Positions 14,457 through 20,276 of a DNA stretch of 20,276 nt are shown one piece after another. The notes under the pieces are model-generated. The model was not told the DNA's origin. It was given only the letters and a program-made list of their open reading frames with translations, and ran no database searches. The DNA comes from DASQGA01 sp035535315 (GTDB taxonomy: Bacteria > Actinomycetota > Thermoleophilia > Gaiellales > Gaiellaceae), in contig DATLQD010000085.1 in NCBI GenBank assembly GCA_035535315.1, forward strand, positions 1-20,276. The letters are read 5' to 3'. The position numbers were made by a program, and so were the translations under genes. Positions within the stretch are counted from its first letter, which is position 1, and each line of letters begins with the position of its first letter.

Positions 14457-14560
14457 CAGCCGGCCTCGGCTGATGTTGACAGCCGCGTCCCTCGCACGAG
14501 GGATGGGTCGGGCATCCTGGCCGGCCGAAACCTGTCGTGACCGGATTCCCCCGGGTCACG
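14457..14560 (+). other. Hairpin-rich 3' untranslated region of the dehydrogenase operon
   Basis: Three stems precede the terminator: CAGCC/GGCTG (14457-14461 with 14468-14472), TCCCTC/GAGGGA (14488-14493 with 14498-14503, loop GCAC) and CGTGACC/GGTCACG (14536-14542 with 14554-14560). TTGACA at 14475-14480 matches a -35 box, but no -10 follows at 16-19 bp. The region may simply protect the mRNA end, or it may be a small structured RNA. Confidence 0.4.
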
Positions 14561-14561
14561 C

Positions 14562-14592
14562 GAGGGCGGCTAACGAGCCGCCCTCGAGTTTT
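14562..14592 (+). terminator. Strong rho-independent terminator of the dehydrogenase operon
   Basis: A perfect 10-bp G+C-rich stem, GAGGGCGGCT (14562-14571) with AGCCGCCCTC (14576-14585), has an AACG loop and is followed by GAG and TTTT (14589-14592). It lies 105 bp after the VOC gene and separates this operon from lpdA. Confidence 0.85.
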
Positions 14593-14675
14593 CCCGCTTC
14601 CGTCCCCAACGAATTCACCCGTCCGGGGGGTATGACGAACCTTGAAGGCGCCCATGCACCAGCTTCTCCGTGATG

Positions 14676-14699
14676 ACGCGCCTGCCGCCCAAGGCGCGT
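14676..14699. repeat. 8-bp inverted repeat in the intergenic gap
   Basis: ACGCGCCT (14676-14683) and AGGCGCGT (14692-14699) form a perfect stem with an 8-base loop. No T run follows, so it is not an obvious terminator. It could be an operator or an RNA hairpin. Confidence 0.5.
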
Positions 14700-14744
14700 G
14701 CCTGCTAATCGCACTTTGACGGGCCGGGACGACCGTCCTGGCCG

Positions 14745-14903
14745 CTGCGGCTCTCAAGGCAGCCAACCGGATCTCGACGCCGCAAGACGTCATCCTTCGT
14801 CGCCGCGACCGGCGTCCTTCTCGCTTCCGCGGTCGCACTAGTCGGTACCCGCAGCTCCGTCTCGGCGTCGCCCACGCCGGCGGAGATAGGATCGTCGCCG
14901 TAA
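14745..14903 (+). other. Possible cryptic small membrane or secreted peptide (CTG start only)
   Basis: Within the 474-bp gap between the VOC gene and lpdA, a frame open from 14709 to TAA 14903 contains SRRRK, then the hydrophobic run FVAATGVLLASAVALVG, then VSASPTPAE. This looks like a signal peptide or single membrane helix. The frame has no ATG, GTG or TTG; only CTG 14745 could start it (52 residues). CTG starts seem to be used elsewhere in the window, but this could equally be a decayed gene or chance. Nothing else coding is seen in the gap. Confidence 0.2.
14887..14892 (+). promoter_or_regulatory. -10 box (TAGGAT) for lpdA
   Basis: TAGGAT matches TANNNT and lies 38 bp before the lpdA ATG, predicting a leader of about 32 nt. 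The -35 region is not consensus. It is the only good -10 between the operon terminator and lpdA. Confidence 0.4.
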
Positions 14904-14913
14904 CTGCGTAAGC

Positions 14914-14922
14914 GAGGAAAGG
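14914..14922 (+). promoter_or_regulatory. Ribosome binding site of lpdA
   Basis: GAGGAAAGG ends 8 nt before ATG 14931. It fixes the start, and it contrasts with the many Shine-Dalgarno-less starts in this window. Confidence 0.75.
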
Positions 14923-14930
14923 CCGGGAAA

Positions 14931-16337
14931 ATGGACTGTGACGTCGCCGTCCTCGGCGGAGGGCCGGGCGGATACACGGCCGCGATCCGCGCCGCACAAC
15001 TGGGCGCGAAGACCGTCTGCATCGAGAAGGAAGCTGAGCTCGGGGGTACTTGTCTGCGGGTCGGCTGCATCCCGACCAAGGCGTGGGTGCAAACCGCGTT
15101 CGCGATCAAGGAGGCGGAGGAAACCTTCGCCAAGCTCGGTGTGAACGTCGGCGCCCCGGAGCTCGACTTTGCGAAAGCGAACGAGTGGAAGGATGCCATC
15201 GTCAAGCAGCTGACGGGCGGTGTCGCCGGGCTCTTCAAGGCCAACGGCGTGGAGTGGATGCGGGGCACGGGCCGCTTCAAGGATTCGAGCACGATCGCGG
15301 TCGAGGGTGGAGAGGACGTGAGCTTCAAGAGCGCCGTCGTCGCGACCGGCTCCTTCCCTCTACGCCCACCGATCGAAGGGATCGACTCGGCCCGCTGCGT
15401 GGACTCGACGGGCCTTCTCTCCCAGACCGAGGTGCCGAAGCGGCTCGTGATTCTGGGCGGCGGCATCATCGGCTGCGAGTTTGCGTCGATCCTGCGTCGG
15501 TTCGGAAGCGAGGTGACGATCGTCGAGATGCTGCCTGCGCTGATCCCGGCTGAAGATGCGGATGCCCAGAAGGAGCTCCTGAAGCAGTTCAAGAAGCGCG
15601 GCATCGAAGTCCATCTCGAGTCGCAGTGCACGAAGGTCGAGGAGCAGGGCGACGGCCTGGTCGTGCACTACGGCGACGGCCAGACCGTGGAGGCCGACCT
15701 CATGTTGGTCGCCACGGGTCGCGGCCCGCTGGTGGCCGACATCGGGCTCGAGGCCGCCGGGATCGAGTTCGACCCCAAGGGGGGCATTGCCGCAGACGAG
15801 CACCGCCGGACCACGGTCGCAAGCATCTATGCGGTCGGAGACTGCGCCGGGTACTGGCAGCTCGCCCATACGGCGTTCCGCGAGGGCGAAGTCGCAGCGG
15901 AGAACGCGATGGGCCACGAAGCGACGGTCGACAACCGCGGCGTCCCACGGCCCATCTACACGGACCCCGAGGTCGCCGCCGTTGGGCTCACCGAGCAGGA
16001 GGCACGAGAACAGCATGGAGATGACGTCGCGGTCGGCATGTTCCCGTGGGCTGCAAACGGCCGCGCAATGATGCAGAACGAGACCGTCGGCTGGGTGAAG
16101 TCGATCCACGAGACGCGCTACGGCGAGTTCCTCGGGCTCGTCATGGTCGGACCGCACGTGACCGATCTCGTCGAAGCCGGGGTAGTCGCGCTCGATGCAG
16201 AAGCGACCGTGGAGACGATCGCCGACGGCATGGCGGCGCACCCGACACTGTCGGAGGCGATCAAGGAAGCCGGGCTCGTCGCGCTCGGCCGGGCGATCCA
16301 CCTTCCGAACAAGAAGCGCGCCAAGGCGAGCGCGTAG
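14931..16337 (+). CDS. lpdA: Dihydrolipoyl dehydrogenase (E3)
   Basis: A 468-residue FAD flavoprotein that reoxidises dihydrolipoate on E2 and reduces NAD+. The N-terminal FAD motif is LGGGPGGYTAAIRAAQLG. The redox disulfide is Cys41/Cys46 in GGTCLRVGCIPTK. The NAD-binding loop is ILGGGIIGCEFASIL, the second FAD contact is IYAVGDCAG, and the C-terminal catalytic dyad is His437/Glu442 in AAHPTLSEAIKEAG. Length and all key residues are standard. It follows the E1-E2 operon but has its own promoter, after a terminator. It can therefore serve other complexes (2-oxoglutarate dehydrogenase, glycine cleavage) as well. Start fixed by a good ribosome binding site. Confidence 0.97.
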   Translation: MDCDVAVLGGGPGGYTAAIRAAQLGAKTVCIEKEAELGGTCLRVGCIPTKAWVQTAFAIKEAEETFAKLGVNVGAPELDFAKANEWKDAIVKQLTGGVAGLFKANGVEWMRGTGRFKDSSTIAVEGGEDVSFKSAVVATGSFPLRPPIEGIDSARCVDSTGLLSQTEVPKRLVILGGGIIGCEFASILRRFGSEVTIVEMLPALIPAEDADAQKELLKQFKKRGIEVHLESQCTKVEEQGDGLVVHYGDGQTVEADLMLVATGRGPLVADIGLEAAGIEFDPKGGIAADEHRRTTVASIYAVGDCAGYWQLAHTAFREGEVAAENAMGHEATVDNRGVPRPIYTDPEVAAVGLTEQEAREQHGDDVAVGMFPWAANGRAMMQNETVGWVKSIHETRYGEFLGLVMVGPHVTDLVEAGVVALDAEATVETIADGMAAHPTLSEAIKEAGLVALGRAIHLPNKKRAKASA

Positions 16338-16561
16338 GGGCGTACCCCGCTTACGCACGTCCGCGAGTCACAAATGGGGGATGGCGAGACGGGCCCTTCG
16401 GCGCCATTCTGAGACCGTGCTCCCGCTGACCGGCGAGCGGCCCGCTAACCACGCGGCGGCCCGCCGTGCGGCACGCCGGCCGGCGGAGCCTTCCTAGCTA
16501 GATACGCCCGGCCAATCGCCACTGCACGGTTAGCGGGTGCGGTGATTGCTGATCAACCATC
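16338..16561. other. Intergenic region with G+C-rich hairpins, no gene seen
   Basis: Directly at the lpdA stop GGGG (16337-16340) can pair with CCCC (16345-16348) around CGTA. ATGGCG (16381-16386) pairs with CGCCAT (16402-16407), and CCGCCG (16461-16466) with CGGCGG (16481-16486). None has a T run, so they are at best weak terminators for lpdA. An octamer CTAGCTAG occurs at 16494-16501. No reading frame with a start and family-like sequence was found. Confidence 0.4.
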
Positions 16562-16567
16562 TAAACT
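16562..16567 (+). promoter_or_regulatory. -10 box (TAAACT) for the small membrane protein operon
   Basis: TAAACT fits TANNNT and lies 23 bp before ATG 16591, which has a clear ribosome binding site, AGGGAGG (about 16580-16586). The -35 is not recognisable. Confidence 0.4.
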
Positions 16568-16590
16568 CGCCGGATCGAAAGGGAGGCGAG

Positions 16591-16812
16591 ATGAACAAGC
16601 GAAAAGCGATGATCGGCTGGCTGGTCTATACCGGCGCGAAGCCCATAGCCAAGGAGATGCTGAAGTCGAAGGCGAAGGCAGCCGCTCCCGGGAAGAAGGC
16701 CGGCTCGCGGCGGCCGAGCGTCGCGGCGATCCTGGCCGGGGTCGGTGCCGCGGTCGGGGCGGTCATGTTCTGGCGTAGACGCGGCCCGTCGGACGACTAC
16801 ACCCCGAGCTGA
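16591..16812 (+). CDS. Small basic single-pass membrane protein, unknown
   Basis: A 73-residue protein I do not recognise. The N-terminal half is strongly basic (many Lys, with MLKSKAKAAAPGKKAG). One hydrophobic segment, VAAILAGVGAAVGAVMFW (about residues 46-63), is flanked by SRRP before and WRRR after it. The C-terminus is short and acidic (DDYTPS). The Gly/Ala-rich helix with small residues at regular spacing could oligomerise. I choose ATG 16591 because AGGGAGG precedes it; a TTG at 16546 in frame is possible but lacks such a site. The stop overlaps the next gene as CTGA, suggesting co-translation with the FAD oxidoreductase. Confidence 0.75.
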   Translation: MNKRKAMIGWLVYTGAKPIAKEMLKSKAKAAAPGKKAGSRRPSVAAILAGVGAAVGAVMFWRRRGPSDDYTPS

Positions 16813-17936
16813 CCCGGGAAACAGTCGTCGTCGGCGGAGGGCTCGCCGGCCTCGCCGTGGCGCGGTACGCCGCTGAGCGCGGAGACCGAGTCGTTCTCGT
16901 CGAGCGCGGTGGAATCGGGGCCGGCGCGTCGGGGCGAAACGGAGGCTTTCTCTTCCGGCAGCCGGCGGCTTGGATCAACGAGCACCTGGAGGAGTCCGCG
17001 GCGATCTACGCCGAGCTGCAGGACAATGGACCGGTACCGTTCGATTTCGGGCCGCGCCCCCAGCTCGTCCTCGCCGTCGAACAGAGCGAGCTTCCACACG
17101 CCCGAGCCTATGCGCAGTCCGTTTGCGGCGAGGAGGTTGATCTTCGCGAGGACGACTGGTTCGCGGACGACCTCGCCGGTGGGTACGTCGTCGAGGGCGG
17201 ATACGTGCTCGACGCGATGGGCGCCACGAGTGCAATGGCCGAGGCCGCGCGGTCTGCCGGGGTCGTGCTTCGTCTCGGATGCGAGGCAAAACGGATCCTC
17301 GTCGACTTGAATCGGGTTGCGGGCCTTGTCACGGACGCAGGCATTCTCCGCTGTGACCGCATCGTCGTTGCGAGCGGCCCGCGAACGAGGTTTCTCCTCC
17401 GCACGGCAGGAATCGATCTCCCGATCTCGTCTTCGCGAGGTTGGCTGATGGAGACGGCTCCCGTCGTCCGGCCGCCCCCGTACTCGATCGAACAGGCGGT
17501 TTGGCCGGTGCAGGAAGAGATGGGCACGCTTGTCGCGGAGCCCACGCTGGCGCAGGTGGCAGCTGGAGAGGCCGAAGAGCCGAGCATCGTCTCGCTCCTC
17601 CTTGGCGGGCGCTCGGCCGGCCAGTGCTTGATCGGGACTTCACTGGGGCGGTCGTTGACGGAGGAGGCGGAGGGCGCCGACACGGTCCGCCGCCTCGCCG
17701 AGCGCGCAACCCGGGTCTCGCCTCACCTGCGCAACGTCCCGGTCGTCGCCGCCTGGTCGGGGCGGCGTGCAATGAGTCCCGACGGGCTTCCGGTCGTCGG
17801 TCCGGTGACCGAGCTCGAGGGCCTCGAGATCGCTTCAGCATTCTCGTCGATTGGGATGATGACCATTCCGGCCGCCTGCAAGCGGCTTGCGGAGGGGTCG
17901 CCGACCCCGGAGCACCGGCCTGGACGCTTCGCGTGA
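16809..17936 (+). CDS. FAD-dependent oxidoreductase, DAO family (CTG start)
   Basis: A 375-residue flavoprotein of the D-amino-acid oxidase/glycine oxidase/sarcosine oxidase superfamily, expected to oxidise an amine or amino acid. The FAD motif is VVVGGGLAGLAVA (Gly9, Gly11, Gly14), with Glu32 at the end of strand 2 for the ribose, GASGRNGGF, and the C-terminal SGRRAMSPDGLPVVGPV typical of DAO proteins. The dinucleotide motif begins upstream of the first GTG (16857), so that start would destroy it. The frame is open only back to a TAG at 16776, and CTG 16809 is the sole workable start, overlapping the previous stop as CTGA. The gene overlaps the GNAT gene as GTGA. The exact substrate is unknown. 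Confidence 0.88.
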   Translation: MTRETVVVGGGLAGLAVARYAAERGDRVVLVERGGIGAGASGRNGGFLFRQPAAWINEHLEESAAIYAELQDNGPVPFDFGPRPQLVLAVEQSELPHARAYAQSVCGEEVDLREDDWFADDLAGGYVVEGGYVLDAMGATSAMAEAARSAGVVLRLGCEAKRILVDLNRVAGLVTDAGILRCDRIVVASGPRTRFLLRTAGIDLPISSSRGWLMETAPVVRPPPYSIEQAVWPVQEEMGTLVAEPTLAQVAAGEAEEPSIVSLLLGGRSAGQCLIGTSLGRSLTEEAEGADTVRRLAERATRVSPHLRNVPVVAAWSGRRAMSPDGLPVVGPVTELEGLEIASAFSSIGMMTIPAACKRLAEGSPTPEHRPGRFA

Positions 17937-18838
17937 TCCGGCCGTTTACTCCAAGGGATGCCCCCATGGTCGCGGTGCTTGCTCGCGTGGCCAATCCGCA
18001 TTGGCTTTGGACGGCGGCGAGTGTGCTGCACGAGTACGAGAACCAGCCGGAGCGAGCACGGGCGAACTGGCTCGTCGCGGTCGACGGCGACGAAGTCGTG
18101 GGCTGGGCCGCTGCCGGCTTGACCTGGCAAGTCGCGAGTGCGGGTGTCGCGGAAATGTGGGTCGTTGTCCGGCCGGAACGGGGAGGCGAGGGCATCGGTC
18201 GCAAGCTGTTCGACCAGTCGGAGGCCCACCTGCGCGCCTGCGGCGCGCGGAAGGTGACCACATATGCCTTTCCACGGTCCCGCGGCGAGCGGTTCGCGGC
18301 TGCGCGAGGCTTCACGACGGCACGACAGGAGCAGCTCTTCGACATCGACCTTCGCACGGTCGATCTTCTGCATTCATCTCCCCCTGCCGGAGCCGAGATC
18401 CTCCGGCTCGTGGAGCTTCGCGATCGGGTGCACGAGCTGTACGAGCTTTTTCTGACGGTGGAAGCGGGGATGCCGACCGACGAGCCGTGGACCGGTTCGA
18501 GCTTCGAGGAGTGGGAAGCCGAGATGTGGCGGAACCCGCACCTCGACGGCGAGACGAGCGTCGTCACCCTCGTCGAAGGGCGCGCCGTGGCCGCATCCTG
18601 GCTCCTCGTTGCCGGGAGCTTCGCGGAGGTCGAGGTGACAGGGACGTTGCCCGAGTTGCGCCGCCGTGGGCTCGCGCGCGCGAGCAAGCTCGCGTCCATG
18701 CGTTTCGCCGCTGAGCGAGGCGTGGACCGGATCGTCACCGGTACAGATTTCGAGAATGCCGGCATGCTCGCCCTGAACGACTCGCTCGGATTTCGCCGCA
18801 CAGCCGTGCAGCTGGAGCTTTCGAAGCTCCTCGATTAG
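17933..18838 (+). CDS. Tandem-GNAT N-acetyltransferase
   Basis: A 301-residue protein with two GNAT folds. In the N-terminal one the acetyl-CoA loop is VVRPERGGEGIGRKLF and the end reads FAAARGFTTAR. In the C-terminal one the loop is LPELRRRGLARASKLASM, followed by TDFENAGMLALNDSLGFRR, the usual last GNAT strand. Tandem GNATs often have one active and one structural domain; mycothiol synthase MshD is one such case but I see no specific match. I take GTG 17933, overlapping the FAD gene stop as GTGA; the frame stays open for another 492 bp upstream but this is only a shadow. Coupling to the FAD enzyme suggests a shared amine substrate or pathway. Confidence 0.88.
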   Translation: MIRPFTPRDAPMVAVLARVANPHWLWTAASVLHEYENQPERARANWLVAVDGDEVVGWAAAGLTWQVASAGVAEMWVVVRPERGGEGIGRKLFDQSEAHLRACGARKVTTYAFPRSRGERFAAARGFTTARQEQLFDIDLRTVDLLHSSPPAGAEILRLVELRDRVHELYELFLTVEAGMPTDEPWTGSSFEEWEAEMWRNPHLDGETSVVTLVEGRAVAASWLLVAGSFAEVEVTGTLPELRRRGLARASKLASMRFAAERGVDRIVTGTDFENAGMLALNDSLGFRRTAVQLELSKLLD

Positions 18839-18841
18839 GCT
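18836..18841 (+). promoter_or_regulatory. Leaderless -10 box (TAGGCT) for the cupin-like gene
   Basis: TAGGCT lies at -12 to -7 of GTG 18848 and its first three bases are the stop codon of the GNAT gene. No Shine-Dalgarno precedes the GTG. Same geometry as at pheS and the SnoaL-like gene. Confidence 0.5.
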
Positions 18842-18847
18842 GCCGTC

Positions 18848-19225
18848 GTGGATCCGCTGACCGCACCGATCGACGGAGCCGAGCACCGCGAAGTAGGCGG
18901 CGCCACGGTCGACGTTGTGCCTGCGGGCAGCGGTCGAGTGAAGCGCGTCGTCTACCCCGCCGGATTTCGCTGGTCGAAGGACATGAAGGCGGAAGTTGAC
19001 ACGGACCTCTGCATGCACGCCCACGTCGGGTTCCTCGCTCGCGGTCGGATCGAGGGGAGCTACGCCGATGGCTGCACCTTCGAGCATGAAGCCCCAGCAG
19101 TGATCGCGCTGGAGCCGGGTCACGACGCGTGGGTCGCGGGCGAGGAACCCGCTGTCGTGATCGAATTCGACTTCGAGGGCGAGACGGCCGAGCGCTTCGG
19201 CCTGCCGGCCGAGCACGCGCATTAA
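18848..19225 (+). CDS. Cupin-like small protein
   Basis: A 125-residue protein with a cupin-type beta-barrel pattern: CMHAHVGFLARGRIEGSYADG resembles cupin motif 1 (HxH followed by G after the turn), and ALEPGHDAWVAGEEPAVVIEFDF resembles motif 2 (P-G-H-D-x-W with W and V/I strands). A metal site from the two His in MHAH and the His in PGHD is plausible. No signal peptide. Start GTG 18848 is 9 bp after the GNAT stop with its own -10 box. Function unknown; cupins at this size often bind small ligands or act as dioxygenase-like enzymes. Confidence 0.8.
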   Translation: MDPLTAPIDGAEHREVGGATVDVVPAGSGRVKRVVYPAGFRWSKDMKAEVDTDLCMHAHVGFLARGRIEGSYADGCTFEHEAPAVIALEPGHDAWVAGEEPAVVIEFDFEGETAERFGLPAEHAH

Positions 19226-19253
19226 CGAGCGACGTTCCGCGAATCCCTTCTAG

Positions 19254-19967
19254 CTAGCCGCGGAGCTCGATCCACGTCGAGGCTGCGAAGGCGAGCAGGT
19301 CGCCGCCCGCCGTGTGCAGAGCGGAGCCGGCCAGGCGCTTGCGACCCTCGATCGCGCGCCGCCAGCCGATCGCGACATGCGGCTCGCCGGCACGTGGCAG
19401 CTCGACGATGCGAGCCGCGAGCCTCCCGAGGAGGATTCCTTCGCGCTGGAAGTCGTCGACTGCCCAACCAGATGGGCAGTCGAGAGCCGCCCAGACGAGC
19501 TCCGGGGGCACCTCGCCGCCGGGCACCCAGGGGGCGGCGACGAGCCCGTCCCGTCCCGCGACCGGACCGGGGTAGATGGCAAGCCCGTCCCTCCGGTCCG
19601 GGCCGCAGACGAAACACGTTGAGTAAGCGTGGTGGAGAAAGCCCGCGAAATCGCGCGCAGCCAGGTCGGCCTCGGGCAGCGAGACAGGTTCGGGCACGTC
19701 GAAGTCGAGTCGGACAGGCTCTGCCTCCGCAACGAGCCGGTCGCCGTCTCGAAGCTCGACTCGGTCGCCGTCCCGGATGAGGGCCAAAGGGGTGTTGAGT
19801 GGTGGGGGGAGACGGAGTGTCACCTCAGCGTCCCCTTCCACGTGTGCGGCAACGAGGCCGCAGGTATAGCCGCCGTTCGCGGATCCCGGAGGGCCGTTGT
19901 AGCGGCCGGGAATGAGAATCGACTCGGCCATGCGGCCGAGACCATAGATGGGTTCCGCCTCCGTCAC
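19254..19967 (-). CDS. Hotdog-fold thioesterase-like protein
   Basis: A 237-residue protein that resembles double-hotdog acyl-CoA thioesterase-like proteins of Actinomycetota. The first half has IPGRYNGPPGSANGGYTCG; the second half has STCFVCGPDRRDGLAIYPGPV and WAALDCPSGWAV. The Cys-Phe-Val-Cys-Gly-Pro motif is distinctive. GTG 19967 gives the longest product. ATG 19931 (225 residues) is an equally plausible start because family-like sequence begins only after it and a TATGGT box lies just upstream of it. The gene converges on the cupin-like gene, 28 bp apart, ending at a CTAGCTAG octamer. The exact activity is inferred. Confidence 0.75.
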   Translation of the reverse strand: MTEAEPIYGLGRMAESILIPGRYNGPPGSANGGYTCGLVAAHVEGDAEVTLRLPPPLNTPLALIRDGDRVELRDGDRLVAEAEPVRLDFDVPEPVSLPEADLAARDFAGFLHHAYSTCFVCGPDRRDGLAIYPGPVAGRDGLVAAPWVPGGEVPPELVWAALDCPSGWAVDDFQREGILLGRLAARIVELPRAGEPHVAIGWRRAIEGRKRLAGSALHTAGGDLLAFAASTWIELRG

Positions 19968-19994
19968 AGGACGGCTCGTGTCTTGCCACCTTCA

Positions 19995-20111
19995 ATGACA
20001 CACCCGTGCGGAAGCAGCGCCGGGCGAAACGGTGCAAGCGGGGATACGAACAACAACGCTGCCGATTTCAGCGTCACTGGGACCCCGACGCCGGGCGCGT
20101 CGAACGGGTAG
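19995..20111 (+). pseudogene. Fragment resembling the C-terminus of a lamin-tail-domain protein
   Basis: A 38-codon frame beginning ATG 19995 ends with GDTNNNAADFSVTGTPTPG followed by ASNG and a stop. The pattern DTxxNAADF...P(T/N)PG is the characteristic last strand of bacterial lamin-tail domains (LTD), usually found at the C-terminus of secreted or nuclease-linked proteins. Nothing upstream in the frame continues the domain; that DNA overlaps the start of the minus-strand thioesterase gene. I read it as a remnant left by deletion, or possibly a tiny expressed peptide. No Shine-Dalgarno precedes the ATG. Confidence 0.5.
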
Positions 20112-20121
20112 CGACGAGGTT

Positions 20122-20154
20122 CGGCCGGAGGGGCACCAACGTCTCCGCCGGCCG
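20122..20154 (-). terminator. G+C-rich hairpin after infA, weak terminator candidate
   Basis: CGGCCGG (20122-20128) pairs with CCGGCCG (20148-20154), with a partly paired 19-base interior. It lies 8 bp beyond the infA stop. There is no T run on either strand, so intrinsic termination is doubtful. Confidence 0.3.
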
Positions 20155-20161
20155 GCCCGCG

Positions 20162-20276
20162 CTAGCGATGCCGGTAGACGATGCGTCCGCGGCTCAGGTC
20201 GTACGGGCTCAGCTCGACCTTGACCCGATCGCCCGGAAAGATCTTGATGCGGTAGCGGCGCATCTTGCCGGCCGTG
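20162..20276 (-). CDS. infA: Translation initiation factor IF-1 (C-terminal part, cut by window edge)
   Basis: The last 37 codons of an OB-fold IF-1, which binds the 30S A site with IF2 and IF3 during initiation. Visible sequence is TAGKMRRYRIKIFPGDRVKV then ELSPYDLSRGRIVYRHR and TAG, matching the family's GKMR, I.PGD.V.VE.SPYDL..GRI.YR pattern. The N-terminal half lies beyond base 20276. No rpmJ (L36) gene follows it, unlike the usual infA-rpmJ-rpsM order. This may be a second or relocated infA copy. Confidence 0.95.
   Translation of the reverse strand, partial: TAGKMRRYRIKIFPGDRVKVELSPYDLSRGRIVYRHR

Noticed and set aside
14475..14480. Perfect -35 box TTGACA as a promoter for a small RNA
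   Set aside because: No TANNNT at 16-19 bp downstream; kept only as a remark.
17441..17932. N-terminal extension of the GNAT gene inside the FAD gene
   Set aside because: It is a frame-shifted reading of the FAD gene; the GTGA overlap at 17933 gives the natural start.
17329..18801. Minus-strand open frame of 490 codons opposite the FAD and GNAT genes
   Set aside because: Ser/Arg/Pro-rich antisense shadow without domain signatures.
19629..20111. A 160-residue plus-strand gene over the thioesterase gene
   Set aside because: Only the last ~38 codons show family-like sequence (LTD end); the rest is antisense to the thioesterase gene.

Overview
The window is high-GC (roughly two-thirds G+C), densely packed bacterial chromosome with almost no noncoding DNA. 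The order thrS-infC-rpmI-rplT-(TrmH/SpoU rRNA methyltransferase)-pheS-pheT is the arrangement common in Actinomycetota. Frequent GTG/TTG starts, Shine-Dalgarno-poor starts and TANNNT boxes 6 nt ahead of start codons (leaderless-transcript style) fit the same phylum. A deep-branching lineage such as Thermoleophilia/Gaiellales is my inference, not something the sequence proves. No IS element, phage gene, tRNA, rRNA or CRISPR array was seen.

Layout. 1-2827: 5'-truncated threonyl-tRNA synthetase, then a structured leader with a terminator-like hairpin, then IF3 (with an unusual 55-residue tail), L35 and L20. 2876-4922 (+): DUF2332 protein, TrmH/SpoU RNA methyltransferase and a SnoaL-like protein, the last with its own apparent leaderless promoter. 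4919-6342 (-): a tandem pair of paralogous SAM-dependent methyltransferases. The 159-bp gap between them and pheS holds a compact multi-stem inverted-repeat element and two overlapping back-to-back -10 boxes. 6502-9785 (+): pheS-pheT. 9793-10784 (-): a PRC-barrel-like protein and an internally duplicated unknown protein. 10851-14456 (+): E1alpha, E1beta and E2 of a 2-oxoacid/acetoin-type dehydrogenase complex plus a small VOC protein, closed by a strong intrinsic terminator. 14931-16337 (+): the E3 partner (dihydrolipoyl dehydrogenase) with its own promoter and ribosome binding site. 16591-19225 (+): a small membrane protein, a DAO-type FAD oxidoreductase and a double-GNAT protein coupled by 4-bp overlaps, then a cupin-like protein with its own promoter. 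19254-19967 (-): hotdog thioesterase-like protein. 19995-20111 (+): a fragment resembling the C-terminal end of a lamin-tail domain. 20162-20276 (-): the C-terminal part of IF-1.

The genes serve translation (aminoacyl-tRNA synthetases, initiation factors, ribosomal proteins, RNA modification) and central carbon oxidation (a complete E1/E2/E3 set in two adjacent transcription units). The best candidate for something undescribed is the approximately 119-nt multi-stem RNA element on the minus strand ahead of the methyltransferase pair. Its 5' end coincides with the start predicted from a TATCAT box, and it does not match the riboswitch or T-box motifs I know. Second are the structured infC leader and a set of apparent CTG start codons in CTGA gene overlaps. 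I found no multi-gene defence or other clearly novel system.
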